Shown: positions 45,081 to 55,910 of the stretch, in pieces
Numbering within the stretch: the stretch's first letter is position 1
How the letters are laid out: every line of letters begins with the position of its first letter
From: Acanthococcus lagerstroemiae
Taxonomy: Eukaryota; Arthropoda; Insecta; Hemiptera; Eriococcidae
DNA: 64,000 bases
Reading direction: 5' to 3'
Assembly: GCA_031841125.1 (NCBI GenBank)
Contig: CM063112.1
Span: 26,190,603 to 26,254,602 of the forward strand
The notes under the pieces: generated by a model
Databases searched by the model: none
Seen by the model: the letters and a program-made list of their open reading frames with translations, nothing else
What the model was told of the DNA's origin: nothing
Made by a program: the position numbers and the translations under genes

Positions 45081-46177
45081 AAAAGTGTGCCGCTGACTTC
45101 AGTGCATATATGTACGTGTGTATCTGTAAAAATTCGTCTCTTAATTTTATTTTACTTTTTTTGAACTTGGATTCAAGATTAGGAAACAAACAGTATTACA
45201 ATGCAAGATAAGGTACCTCCTATTTTTAAAAATTGTTTATCCCCCCCCCCATTTTTTCTTTAGGTTTTTCAAACTTTCTTTTGACGTGCAAAAAAATTGC
45301 AAAAATCGTGGGAAGGGTGGCTCAGACTAATTAATGGGGCTCCGCCCTCTTCTAGCACCCCCAATTACGGACCTGGTTTCTAAATCCGAGGAGACAATCG
45401 TATGCTTTTATTCCGTTTCCGTGGTTTGCAGTATTCGAATTTTCAAAAGTGTTGTTTTTACCCCAAATTCAACAGAGGCGACCGTTGACTTTTTTTTTTT
45501 ATATATATAAATAGAAATATAATCTACACAGTTTTTTTTTCAAAAAAAAGAGAAAAAAAGTAAAAAACTGTTTTTGCCCCGTGTTTAATTAACTTTTGCT
45601 CAAAAATTCTTGGTAGAAAGGTTTAGTTATTTTGTATCAATTATTATTAAAATTTACTATCGAAGGAATTCAAAAAACTATTTTCTCATCAAATATGATA
45701 ATAAAAATGAAGAGATTTAATCTTAATTTGATTCACACCTAATTTCAATTTTATTTATTGTAAATAAATATATGTTTCTTATGTATAGAATCAACTAATT
45801 GAAATTTCAATTGATAAAATACCTAGAAAAGAATTACAAATGACATCGTCTCAGGTTTCTTTTTGATGAATGAAAAACAATAGACCAAAGACGAATTTAA
45901 ATACGAATTCTCTGGAGCAGAATGTGGCAATAACACAGGTAATTGTCGAAGCCGACTTTGGTACGAAATAATTTTCAATTACTCGACTACAAATGCTGCT
46001 CTCAAACTAATGGAAGGTACACACAGCTTTACGAACGAGCAACCATGATATGATCTAATGTGTTGTTCGTTAGGTATATTCTTTCAATTCGAGTTTTGGT
46101 TTTGTTTTATTCTCTTTTCTTTTACATATTATAACATTTCATGATACCCATCATGAGAAACATTTCAATGAGAAACA
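45081..46177. other. No recognisable gene
   Basis: AT-rich, with a C-run at 45,241-45,250 and an AT microsatellite near 45,500. Nothing coding. Confidence 0.4.
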
Positions 46178-46282
46178 AGCAGCTTCGCTGCTCCCAGAGG
46201 GTCAGCTGGGAAAGCCAACCGTCACTCTCATGTGCCTTTACTATTCAAAGTCAGTTCTAAGCTTCAAACTGCGAAGCCGCAG
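46178..46282 (+). other. GC-rich hairpins, Helitron-end-like
   Basis: A perfect hairpin AGCAGC-TTC-GCTGCT at 46,178-46,192 is followed 13 bases later by GGGTCAGCTGG (46,199-46,209). The pattern hairpin + GGTCAGCTRG resembles the 3' ends of many insect Helitrons (CTRR terminus). A second perfect hairpin, CTGCG-AAGC-CGCAG, lies at 46,269-46,282. No matching 5' end or Rep/helicase was confirmed. Confidence 0.35.
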
Positions 46283-46652
46283 ACTACAGTCGCGCAGCAA
46301 AGATCGAGATCAATAAGTGACTTTTTTTCTTTGACTACAGATGGTCAAAGTTTTCTCTGAAGGACATGTCTACAAAAAAAAAAAGACTGAAATGCGAATG
46401 AAACTGATTCCTGGAGCTAGAAAACATTCCTCTGATCTCCTATATTATTTAATTCAACCAATTCTACCAATTCATTGGCATCATAGGAAATTGTAAGTCT
46501 TCATCCGCTAAAGATCTTGGACCATTTATGGTCAAAAAGACAAAGGAAGAATTTTATTTCGATTCGAATTAAGTTTACAATTTGAACAGGCATAACCAAG
46601 ATTATCACCAATACTATCAAAACTTGTTAACTGTTCTTCATAACTTTGTAAC

Positions 46653-46976
46653 TCAGCATTGACATAGAATGATCGAAAAATAATTTACCACAACTTGCAC
46701 GTACAATTGTAGGTAATTTTTTAATTGTCCACGCTGACATTTCCTTAGTTCTTCTCGTTTTTGATGAATTTGGGGTCGCTGTTGTAGTATTTCTCCTGGA
46801 TGCTTCTTGTGATATAAACAGTTCTGCTTCTGGTGTTCTGATCTACGTTTACAAACTCTCTGGGCATCACGTAGTAAGGTATTATCCTGCACTTGTTCAG
46901 TAGCTAATTGTTGATATGCTACTTGCTTATTTGCGACTAGTTCATTTGCTGCATCGTATATTCCCACAATCGCCAT
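46653..46976 (-). CDS. Hypothetical basic ORF, 107 codons
   Basis: Opens at ATG 46,976 and is rich in Gln, Arg and Lys (KRRSEHQKQNCLYHKKHPGE, then QIHQKREELRKCQRGQLKNY), unlike the Phe/Leu/Ser-rich chance ORFs around it. Just downstream, in another minus-strand frame (about 46,660-46,540), LQSYEEQLTSFDSIGDNLGY then ACSNCKLNSNRNKIL runs to a TGA. The basic stretch followed by a C-x2-C block loosely recalls Helitron N-terminal regions, and Helitron-like hairpins lie nearby. That assignment is speculative; I do not recognise the protein. Confidence 0.3.
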   Translation of the reverse strand: MAIVGIYDAANELVANKQVAYQQLATEQVQDNTLLRDAQRVCKRRSEHQKQNCLYHKKHPGEILQQRPQIHQKREELRKCQRGQLKNYLQLYVQVVVNYFSIILCQC

Positions 46977-47929
46977 AGAGGAGAATGCCGTTGTTTACCC
47001 ATTCTTGACGTTTACCTAACTGCGTCGGTAAACCGAAACAAAGGTCCAACTTTTGAACTATACACCAAATGCACTTCTCCAATTTCACTGTACAATATTA
47101 GAATAAAAAATAATTATATTGAAACGATCGAGGCTATGAACGTACAAAGTCTGTATTTTGCTGATAAGCATACTTCCATACAATTTGTTTTATATGGCTG
47201 TAAAAATATCACGCAGAAGATGAAGATCAAAGAGCATACTGGAAAACATATTGGAGATCTTGAAAACAAGTAAACAGGACCCGATTATTCCAATTTTCGT
47301 ATCTTATCGCATTATGATTGGTCGCTCTATAGTGGAATCAACATCAAGGAGCATTTACTCAGGAAGAAAAAAAGTGATTGCATTAGGCTCGGCTACTCTG
47401 GTAGCCCGACCCTAAAAACCAATAATGGCGCTTCTCTTCTAACATTTTCCCAATCTGTTTTGTTACTAGGTTTCTTTTTTCTTATTTTTAAATTCTGTAT
47501 TAGTTCAAATGGAAATGCCGCGCGGTTTAAGCGATTTATACTTTTTAGGGTTTTGGCAAAGCAAATGCCCTTCTACATTCACTCTCTAATGTTTTTCCTA
47601 TTTTGAGGACATAGCCAATCAGCGAATAGTATTTTGTTTATCTTACGATCAGTTAGTTCCAGAGCCGGATTTAGCTTTCTCGTACCTCTAAGCAGAATAA
47701 AAATTGCCACTTCTCAAATTTCCGTTCATACCCCTCCTCAGATTTTCGTGTTTTTTCCCCCCAATAATGTGCGTGGATTTGAAAAATTCCTTATTTTATT
47801 TGCAAGCCTTTGTACGATAAAGTGATCCCTTCAGTGGGAGGGGGGGGGGTCATCGCTGAACGCAACCACATTCGGGTATAGGCATCTACCCTCCTTCCCC
47901 ACCACCCTCTATCACTGTCGATTCTACAC
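46977..47929. other. No recognisable gene; one GC hairpin
   Basis: GGCTAC-TCTG-GTAGCC at 47,391-47,406 is a perfect 6-bp hairpin flanked by CTCG and CGAC. A G-run lies at about 47,840-47,849. No coding support. Confidence 0.4.
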
Positions 47930-50300
47930 CAAAGTATCTCAAGTTACACGTATTTTACCAATTCATCTCGCCATTTTTTCGGCAGTCTCCTTCTCTTCCG
48001 CTTCCACTGTCTGGGTGACCACTCCTCAACTAATTTTCTTCCATTTCTTACTACCCCTAACCATGTACCCGGCTTATTTCAGCTTTAATTTTTTGATTCT
48101 CCCTCCGATATCTATCTCCTTCGTGGTGTTCGCGACTTTTTCGAGCTTTGTTTTGTCTTTAACCCTATTAGTTTTCATAATACTTCGTAATATCTTATAA
48201 AATGCCACTCTCATGCTCTCGTTCTGAGCTTTTGTTAGCGATTATGTTTGGGCTAGGTAAGGATAGGAACCACACCTTGCTCCAAGATTTTAACTTTTGT
48301 GTTAGTGGGTAAGTTTCCTTTAAGAAATGCCCTTTTAGCTCTCAGAAGTTTTTCCGTGCCTTCGCCGTCCTCACCCTCAGCTCCTATTTTCCCCTACCCT
48401 CCATAGCGACTATGTATTTGACGAATGTAAATTGTACTCTGTGACCATTTTTACTTCCTCTCCCTTGACATTGATTCCATCCCTCTATATAAGTAATTAT
48501 TTTGGTCTTGAAGGTGTTCACTGTCAGTCCCACGTCCTCGCTATGCTAAGCTCCTCTGCCATGACCCTTAGCTCTTCCAGATCGTTACTCAACAACACTA
48601 TATCATCGGCAAAGCGCGAATTGTTCAGTCGCTGTTAATTTTCACCCCCTGTTTTCACAACTTAGTTTTCTAAAACTCTCCTCCAGTACTGCAGTAAACA
48701 GATTCGGGGAGAGTGGCTCCCTCAATTTTACCCCTTTTTTCATGCCAAAAGTCTCCCCTGCTCTGTCCAAATGAACAAACGAAGTTTTGTTTTTTCTTAC
48801 ATACCCTTCAAGACCCCATATGTCCCTTCCTACTTCATGTTTGACCAAAGCTTCCCACACTGCCGAGGGGTGTACCGAGTCGAATGCTTCGTTATAGTCA
48901 ATGAACATGAATCCTAAAGACATACATGAAATTCCCTAGTTTTCTCCAAAATTTTCTTTAATGCGAAAATGTGGTCAACGGTTAAACTTACTCTCCTGAA
49001 CTCTGCCTGTTCCCTTGGTTGGTTCCCATCAAAATTCCATTTGTTCTATTTCTTATCATTTCCCCAAGAATTTTGCTTATGTCCGCGGAGAAGCTAATAA
49101 TTTCCGATACGTGCCACTGCCTTGGAGTAAATGCCGTCTTAACGAATCTGGTGAACAACCTGGCCATGAAGGGTGCAAGAGCTCTAACCAAGATCTTCAA
49201 TATCTCATTTTCTATTGTGTCAGGTCCCCCTACCTGTCCCTTTTTGCTGTGACAAGAGTTTTCCCTACCTCGTCGTCTAGAATATCTGGTATCCCTTCCT
49301 CCCCCAGGTCTACCCTCATATTTTTCATTCCCCAATTTCCCCTCTTTACCCCCTTCCTTTCTCCTGCTAGTGCCAGTCTCGGTCCCTTTGATAGAATTCA
49401 GTAGCCTCCTTGACTATTTCTTCCCTGCCGAATAACTTCATTTTTGTAGTCCTAGTTTTAATACATTTTGCAGAGCTCTATACGCACCCTCCTGCTTGAA
49501 CCACTGTCTTCAAGCATTTATGTAATTAATTCTTGATCGTATTTCCTGATATCTCTGATTCGTTTTTTGATTAATTTTTTGAGCTCATGCAATCCGATCT
49601 GGTCTTTCTTAGACTTACCTCTGATTTCAGTTCTTTGGCCAATGAGATTTTTCGTTTCCGCACTAATCGTATCGTCGGTAATTGACTTGACCCTCTTTAC
49701 GTCGAGTTGCCTTACCACCCCCTTGATGGATTCCTTAATTAAATCATATTCCTCTTGCAGCCCGACGCAGGAGTTGTCTTCCACCTTTAGTGCTTCATTC
49801 GCCTCCTCCAACTTATATACCGGCATAGCCCATTTACTACCCCCTGTATCCGATTTATAGGTACACCTTGGTCCAACAGAGCCGAGGGTTAGGTCCACTT
49901 CAGCTTTAGTCATCATGGTCTGATGAAAATCCAAATTTGTTTAAAATCTCGTATTTTCTAATTATTCTCAAATCGTTTACTAGTGAAGTGGTCGATCTCG
50001 CCCATCGTTTTGTTGTCCGGCGATCGCCAGGTCTGTTTTTTCTTTATCGGCTTATCCTGAAATGTGTTTGTTATTTTTAAATTTTGCCCTAAAGCTGAAT
50101 CTGTTGGGCGATCCCCGTTTGCATTGGTTCCACCCCCGACCCCACGCTGAATTTACCCAAACTTTGTGATTGTGGCGAATCGGCTCCTTTTCTTGCGTTC
50201 CAGTCCCAATGACTATTGTGTGGTACCCCCCTAAGTGTCGACAATTTACTGCCCTCAAAATCTGCCGCCCTGTAGGCACGTGCCTATGTTGCCTGTATGT
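47930..50300 (-). mobile_element. LINE-B: APE-type non-LTR retrotransposon, decayed
   Basis: Minus-strand frames in 5'-3' order: endonuclease remnants at about 50,279-49,960 (HKVWVNSAWGRGWN, then TWRSPDNKTM.EIDHFTS in a second frame); the linker (49,934-49,518, HELKKLIKKRIRDIRKYDQE); pre-RT (KGQVGGPDTIENEILKILVR, 49,335-48,988); RT motif A FMFIDYNEAFDSVHPSAVWE with LSPNLFTAVLEESFRKL (48,923-48,642); an RT motif C/C-terminal region to about 47,930. It has the same architecture as LINE-A but is separately diverged. Numerous stops and shifts. Confidence 0.8.
48642..48923 (-). pseudogene. Reverse transcriptase fragment of LINE-B
   Basis: Contains motif A (FIDYNEAFDSVH), then LDRAGETFGMKKGVKLREPL and SPNLFTAVLEESF, which correspond to motif B where the family has GVRQGDPLSPxLFTAVLEE. 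The RQGD residues are changed to KLRE, so this RT would be non-functional even in frame. Confidence 0.75.
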
Positions 50301-51544
50301 AAATACAGCCCTGGTTGGTTCAGTACATTAAAATAATGTATTAAGTGACAACGGTGTTCACATCCTAGTAGCATAATATGTCATGATATCGTCCTCTTAT
50401 GATTCATTGTTCTGATGTAGAGCGCTATAGTTCGGAAATCAAGAAGCAATGAGATGTTTGGATCATCTTATAGAAAAGGACTTAGTGTTCGTTTAAAGCA
50501 TCAGGGTTGAATGTTCTTTTTCATTTTATGTCATTAGTCATTCCTGTTATTTGCTGCTCCATTGATTGATTACTTGATTAGCCAATAGCGAGGGCTTGTA
50601 GGTTCCAGCTGAATAACTGCAGTTTTTGTTGTTGAATTTGTCGTTTTGTAATTTTTCTAATTTATGATGGGTTGTACTGGACAACGCAAGAATAAAGTAA
50701 CAAAATATGCTAAGCAACATTAGTTCTTTAGTTACTCCACATACTAGCTCACTTGATTTTCAATATCAACATGATACAACATGTTATTCTTGATGAAGAT
50801 GCAAGTTACATAAGTTACCAAAAAGAAAGCTCTTAGCTTTCATATCTTTAACTTTTTGATTTCTTTGTTGTGTAAAAATTCTCTAGCTGTGAACAGGTAG
50901 CTTATAGCTTGATATAAATTTCCACCCCCTCCCCCGTGGTTGAAGAAAAAGTGATCCATTATCTCCTGTTTCATCTTACCGCTGCATATGACACTTCATT
51001 TCCACACACACCCTTCGGTAGGCACATTTATCTTCCATGCACCAAGGTGTTCAGCAAGCTCTGTTGGAGAAAATTAAACGCTCATATATGGCGAAGACTC
51101 AAGGTGGAAAAACTGACTTCGCCTCACATAAAGTTCGGAACGTACGAAGAGCATTTGTTACATTGAAAGGTACTAAAGTCGAGATAAACTGCCTTATTGT
51201 ATATTGCGAACCGACGAAAGATACCGGGAAAAAGTCAGTCGTTAACATCCCATTAGTTACATGTGTTTAGCGAAAACGCTTTTTCCTTCCTCCAATATAA
51301 GAAGTTCCTTAAATTGGTACATATCGCCGTTATATGTACACCCGAAATGGAAATAAACTCGGGTTTTGAAAAAGTTGGCCGACTGCATCGAAGATGAGTG
51401 TAAAAAAGATGAGACCACAGGGTGTTCAACCAGGCAAAGGGCAATTTTTAGATACTGTGACATTCACGAGGATTTCGAATCCTTTGGGAGCGTTTCAGCG
51501 GCTTTTCGACCCGAGCACCATTCTGCTGAGAGTGATTTTTTTAA
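50301..51544. other. No recognised gene; 77-codon basic ORF at 51,037-51,270
   Basis: The plus-strand ORF 51,037-51,270 (MHQGVQQALLEKIKRSYMAK..., then ending VVNIPLVTCV) has a balanced composition and lacks homopolymer bias, so it could be a lone exon or domesticated fragment. No splice partner, family motif or repeat link was found. The rest is non-coding. Confidence 0.3.
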
Positions 51545-53052
51545 CAGAATTCTGCTCCGGCATTTCTTTTTTTCAACTTGAATTCTCGATTGGGAGGTTT
51601 CTCGGATTTCGAAATCCCTGCGGATGTAACGATAATAATTTTGAACATCCACAGTGCATGGTTCGAAGTGACATTCCCCCTCCCTCCGCGTCTGAATTTT
51701 GACATCAAATTTGCTTCCCTCGTTTATACTCGATTGTGCTTTCATCATATTTATTTATTTCCCTTTTCTTTATCAATAAATGGATGGGTCCGACAAAATA
51801 ATAGCCCGCGACTTTTGAATTTAGCACAAAAAATGGTCGCAATCGTTTGTTCTTCGTTAGTGCCTCCCCCAACACTGGGTTCGTATTGTAAGATAGCTTC
51901 CTCTTATGAGTATAAAACTCAGAATAGTTTCAACCATTTATGCTTCGTTTGTCTCTCCTCTTTAGCGGGAAATGGCTGGAGGCTGAAGAAATGTCTGCCC
52001 CCTCCCTTCTGAATTTTAAACAATCGTTTGTTCTTTGTTTGTGCTTGCATTATTTTCGGTTTTTCCTCCCCTCTTTCATAGGCTCCATATTGTAAGATAG
52101 CTTCATTTCTCCTTACGAGTACACGAATCTTAGAATAGTCTCCTTTGTGCTCGATGGTCCTTTCATCTTTTTTCTTTTAGTGCCCCTTCCCTTTACTGGG
52201 ACATTCGTAGGGGCTGAGTAATATACCCGACTTTTGAATATTGAACCCAAAATGGTCGCAGTCTGCTACGTTTATGTTCGCTTTTGCATTATTTCCGTTT
52301 GTTCCTCCTCCATCAGCCCCACCTCCGGGTTCATATTGTGAGATAGCTTCCACTTTAGTATGCGTATGAATTTCAGAATAGCCTCAATTGTAGGTGCTTT
52401 GTTTCTGGTCGATGATGCTCCCATCATTTTCGTTTGTGCCCCTTCCCTTTCCTAAGAAATGGGTAGGGCAGAGGAAATGATAGGAACCCATTTTTGAATT
52501 TCGAACCAAAAGTGGTCGCGGTCGTTTGTGTTCGTTTGTGCTTGCATTATTTCCGTTTGTGTCTTTCCCTTCAGCCCCTCCCTCAGGGTCCATACTGTAA
52601 GATATAGCTTCTACTTCCTCATAACCGCATCAATCGTCTGTGCTTTTGTGCTTCATGGTGCTTTCATCATTTTCGCTTGTGCCACTTCCCTGTACTGGGA
52701 AACGGGTAGGGGGCTGAGGAAGTGACATTATATTACTTTGAAATTTTGAACCCAAAATTGTCGCAATTACGCTACATTTGTTTTCGTTTGCAATATCATT
52801 ATTTTTATGTGTACCTCCTCTTCATTCCCGCCCACAGGGTCCATATTGTAAGATGATTTTCACTTAAAAGTATACATATGAGCCTCAAAATAGTCTCAAT
52901 CGTTTGTGCTTCATTTGTGCTCGATGGTGCTTTCGTAATTTTTCTTTATGCCCTTTTCCCTTTACTGTGAAATGGGCATGGGAGCTGAGGAAAACACCCC
53001 ACTTTTGAATTTCGAACCGAAAGTAATCACAGTCGTTTCTGGTACGTTTGTG

Positions 53053-53709
53053 TGGGTTTGGTTCAATCCGAGGGATGATTCGACCCAGCCAATTTGGCGC
53101 GTAGAGTCACTTGGCGCAAAATAAGTTGAAGCTGGACGCGCAGTTGGAGGATTTGATGAACTACTTCGAGGATACGTACATTGGGCGACCTCTCTGGATA
53201 GGAAGAAAAAACCCACAATTGCTTATTCCGTGGTGGAATGTTTACCAAAGAACTCTAAATAACGATCCGCGTACCAATAACTGTACCGAAGCCGGACATC
53301 GGCGTTTGCAGGTCGAATTTGGTTTCTCCCACCCTATCGGGCACAGAAGGCGTGGGATGTACACTATACACATCTGGAGAGTGCCCGGTGCAACCCCCAC
53401 TGAGAAAGAAGAAGCACGTCGACCGCGAGGAACGAATAAAAAAAATTGTGGGAGACTACGATAGCAGAGGGACCATCGAATACCTGCGAGCGATAGCTCA
53501 TAATTTATGTAGGAATGTATTGTCGAAAATAAGGGGAAGGGCTTGATTTTAGCATATTAGTCTAGTTTATAATAAGTCTCTCTTTTGAAATTTATATTTT
53601 AGAGAAACTTTTTCGCGTCGAATTAAATATGCGCCCAATTTTTCTGCGCCCAGAGGTGCCTGCGCCGAATCCGCTGCGCCAAATCGTTCGCGCCCAATTA
53701 AACGGCACC
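53053..53709 (+). mobile_element. Nested MULE-type transposase fragment with 8-bp target duplication
   Basis: The insertion interrupts a Foldback monomer; CGTTTGTG is present on both sides (53,045-53,052 and 53,710-53,717), an 8-bp target duplication in the Mutator/MULE range. The plus frame reads LEDLMNYFEDTYIGR, then PWWNVYQRTLNNDPRTNNCT, which is the C-terminal part of MULE-type transposases (usual form FxxxYIGR...WNVYxRTLxxxPRTNNxxEGWH). After a shift near 53,395 it continues DREERIKKIVGDYDSRGTIE, then YLRAIAHNL. Both ends carry TTGGCGC/GCGCCAA-type subterminal motifs (near 53,089, 53,111 and 53,640-53,695). Confidence 0.7.
53111..53546 (+). pseudogene. MULE-type transposase C-terminal remnant
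   Basis: About 145 codons in two frames. Only the C-terminal segment with PRTNN and the terminal EYLRAIAHNL helix remain; the DDE catalytic core is absent. The E-G-W-H that normally follows PRTNN is altered to CTEAGHRR. Confidence 0.65.
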
Positions 53710-53815
53710 CGTTTGTGTTCGTTTGTGCTTGCACTATTTCCGTTTTTCCGTCTCCCTTCAGCCTCTCTCATCGGGTCCATATTGTAAGATAGTTTCCATT
53801 TTGTCACAATAGTAT

Positions 53816-54191
53816 CCAGGATGGCCACTTTTCTGAAAATCCTGGAAGTCAGGGAAAAGTCAGGGAATTCTGGAAGACCTGGACAAGTCATGGAAAAGTC
53901 AGGGAATCCTGAAAGAAGATCGAAGAAGTCAGGGAATTTTGAAGAAAATCTTATGATGTGAAAGTATTGGTGTTGTGGGACGTATGGCGATGCACGCATG
54001 CCAAAGTGGCCCCTGAGACACCGCACCCCCGGCACCGGAAACTACCCTTTCGGGCATCGCATCAGTACCGAGGGGAGATGTGAAAGTATTGTACACTTTT
54101 CTCTTTTAAACTCTATTGAACATTTTTCTTTTAATAATTTTTTTATTACGAAAAATTTGGAAAATGGACTGAAAAAATGTGGACACCCTGG
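53816..54191. mobile_element. MITE with CCAGGRTGKCCAC termini nested in Foldback element B
   Basis: Left end CCAGGATGGCCAC and right end GTGGACACCCTGG are inverted repeats. The interior has GGAAAAGTCAGGGAATTC and related phrases three times plus the ~95-bp dispersed repeat. It splits a monomer between AATAGTA and CCCAATCAAGTGTGC. Confidence 0.7.
53966..54068 (+). repeat. ~95-bp dispersed repeat, copy 2 (first copy at 14,197-14,293)
   Basis: GTTGTGGGACGTATGGCGAT, then GCATGCCAAAGT, CTGAGACACCGCACCCCCGG, AACTACCCTTTCGG and GCATCGCATCAGTACCG; about 80% identical by eye to the copy at 14.2 kb. Here it sits inside a MITE, showing it can be carried by one. Confidence 0.6.
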
Positions 54192-55910
54192 TACCCAATC
54201 AAGTGTGCTTCATTTGTGTTCCATGGTGCTTTCATCATTTTCGTTTGTGCCACTTCCCTGGAAATAGATAGGGGGCTGAGGAAATGATAGCACCCGACTT
54301 TTAAATTTTGAACCCAAAATGGTCGCCATCGTTTATGCCCCGTTTGTTTTTGTTTGCAATTCTGTTATTTTCGTTTGTGCCTGCCTCTTTCACTCCCTTC
54401 AATTGTAAGATAGCTTCTACTTCTGAGTATAACTTTCAGAATGGTTTCAATCGTTTGTGCTTCATTTGTGCTTGATTGTGCTCTCATAATTTTCGTTTTT
54501 ACCTCTTCGTTTTAGTGGGAAATTAGGGGTGAAGGGACGAAGAAATTATACCCTCCATTTTTAAATCTGAAACTCAAAATGGTCGCGACCGTTTGTGTTC
54601 GTTTATATTCGTATGGGTTTCGTTTGTGCCGTCCTCCGTCCCCTCTTGTAGAGTCTATGCACTCAAAAGTTACTATATTATACTTTATTTTTGATGTGGC
54701 TGTTTCACAAAATTCTAATTTGAAATTTATATATTTTTAGCGTATGTTTTTTTTTATTTGTTTTTCCTCCCCCGACTTGATCTCTTCATTTACTTTTCAT
54801 TCGTTTTCCTCACCCTCTCCACGGCTACAGGTAGCAGGGGGTATAGAAATATGCTCTCTCTTTTGATGTTTTTCTTTTCTTTTTCTTGAGTAAGGCTCCA
54901 TTCAGCTCACTCTGAGATACGTACATAAGTCGTAGTCGATACCAGTGATGAGCGTCTTAGCTAATGCTAATTTATAGCGTTCGTAAAGTTCAAATTATAA
55001 TCTCCTGGGGACAAAATTTACATTTAATCGAGATGAGTCAATCATAGACCGTTTTTAGAGATTCATGGTTTTCAAATAGTACCATATTATGAGGGATCAA
55101 CTTGCTGGTCATTTCTCCTTTTTAGGAGCTTAAAAAGTAGATTATTCAACCTAACGTGAGAGGGGTGAAGAGGGAGGCACAAACGAAAATGATGGATTCA
55201 CAAACTAACACACACGAAATGCGAAAGCTTATTTTTAGGTTCATACTCATAAGTGGGAGTTAACTTACAATACGGAACTTGTGGGAGGGGGTAAAGAAAA
55301 GACACACAAACGATAGTAATTCAAGCACGAGCAAACTGAAACGATTGCGATCGTTTTGGGTTCGAAACTCAGAAGTGGGGCTTCCTTTTTTTGAGCCGCG
55401 TCCATTTCCTGCTAAAAGAAAGGGGCAAAAACGAAGCGCAAAATGAATCTAATTTGAGGTCAAAATTCAGAGGTGAGAGAGCTGAGGAAATGTCTCTTAT
55501 GGTTCGAGTATACAGAGAATATCTAGAACGTTTTGCGAACGAGTCCTTATACAAACGAAGCACAAAGGATTGACACTATACTTGGATTCATACTCGTAAA
55601 TGGAAGCTTCCTTACAATTTGGACTTTGGGGGAGGAAGTGAAAGGGGACGTATGAACGAAAATAATTCAAGTACAAGCAAACTTGAACGATTGCGATCAT
55701 TTTGTGTTCAAAATTCATGTGGAGGCCTACCATTCCCTTATTCCTCCGACTAGGGGCCCAAACGAAAATGATTCAAGCACAAACGAATGAGGCTAATTCG
55801 ATGTCAAAATTCAGAAGTAGGGGGGCTGAGGAAATTTCTCTATCATTCGAGTGTTCGTAGAATCTTTGTAACGTTTGCAAACGAGTCCTTACATGTGGAC
55901 GCATATCTCG

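Larger units (their letters stand above)
51545..55910. mobile_element. Foldback-like element B, with nested insertions
   Basis: Same plan as element A. Left terminal unit from about 51,545 (CTTTTTTTCAACTTGAATTC, GAGGTTTCTCGGATTTCGAA); forward monomers marked at about 51,885, 52,087, 52,332, 52,591, 52,842, 53,780 and 54,407; a shared centre about 54,690-55,130 (TTTATAGCGTTCGTAAAGTT block); then inverted monomers at about 55,268 and 55,612. Two inverted copies of the terminal unit (AAATTCAGARGTRGGGGGGC-type, 55,435-55,565 and 55,780-55,905) match the left-end unit in reverse complement. The left arm has been split by a MULE-type fragment (53,053-53,709) and by a MITE (53,816-54,191). Confidence 0.7.

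Noticed and set aside
42670..55910. Reading the 43-55 kb repeats as CRISPR or as a simple satellite array
   Set aside because: Monomers are long, diverged and contiguous, not spacer-separated; the inverted arms and common centre do not fit a head-to-tail satellite. The setting is eukaryotic.
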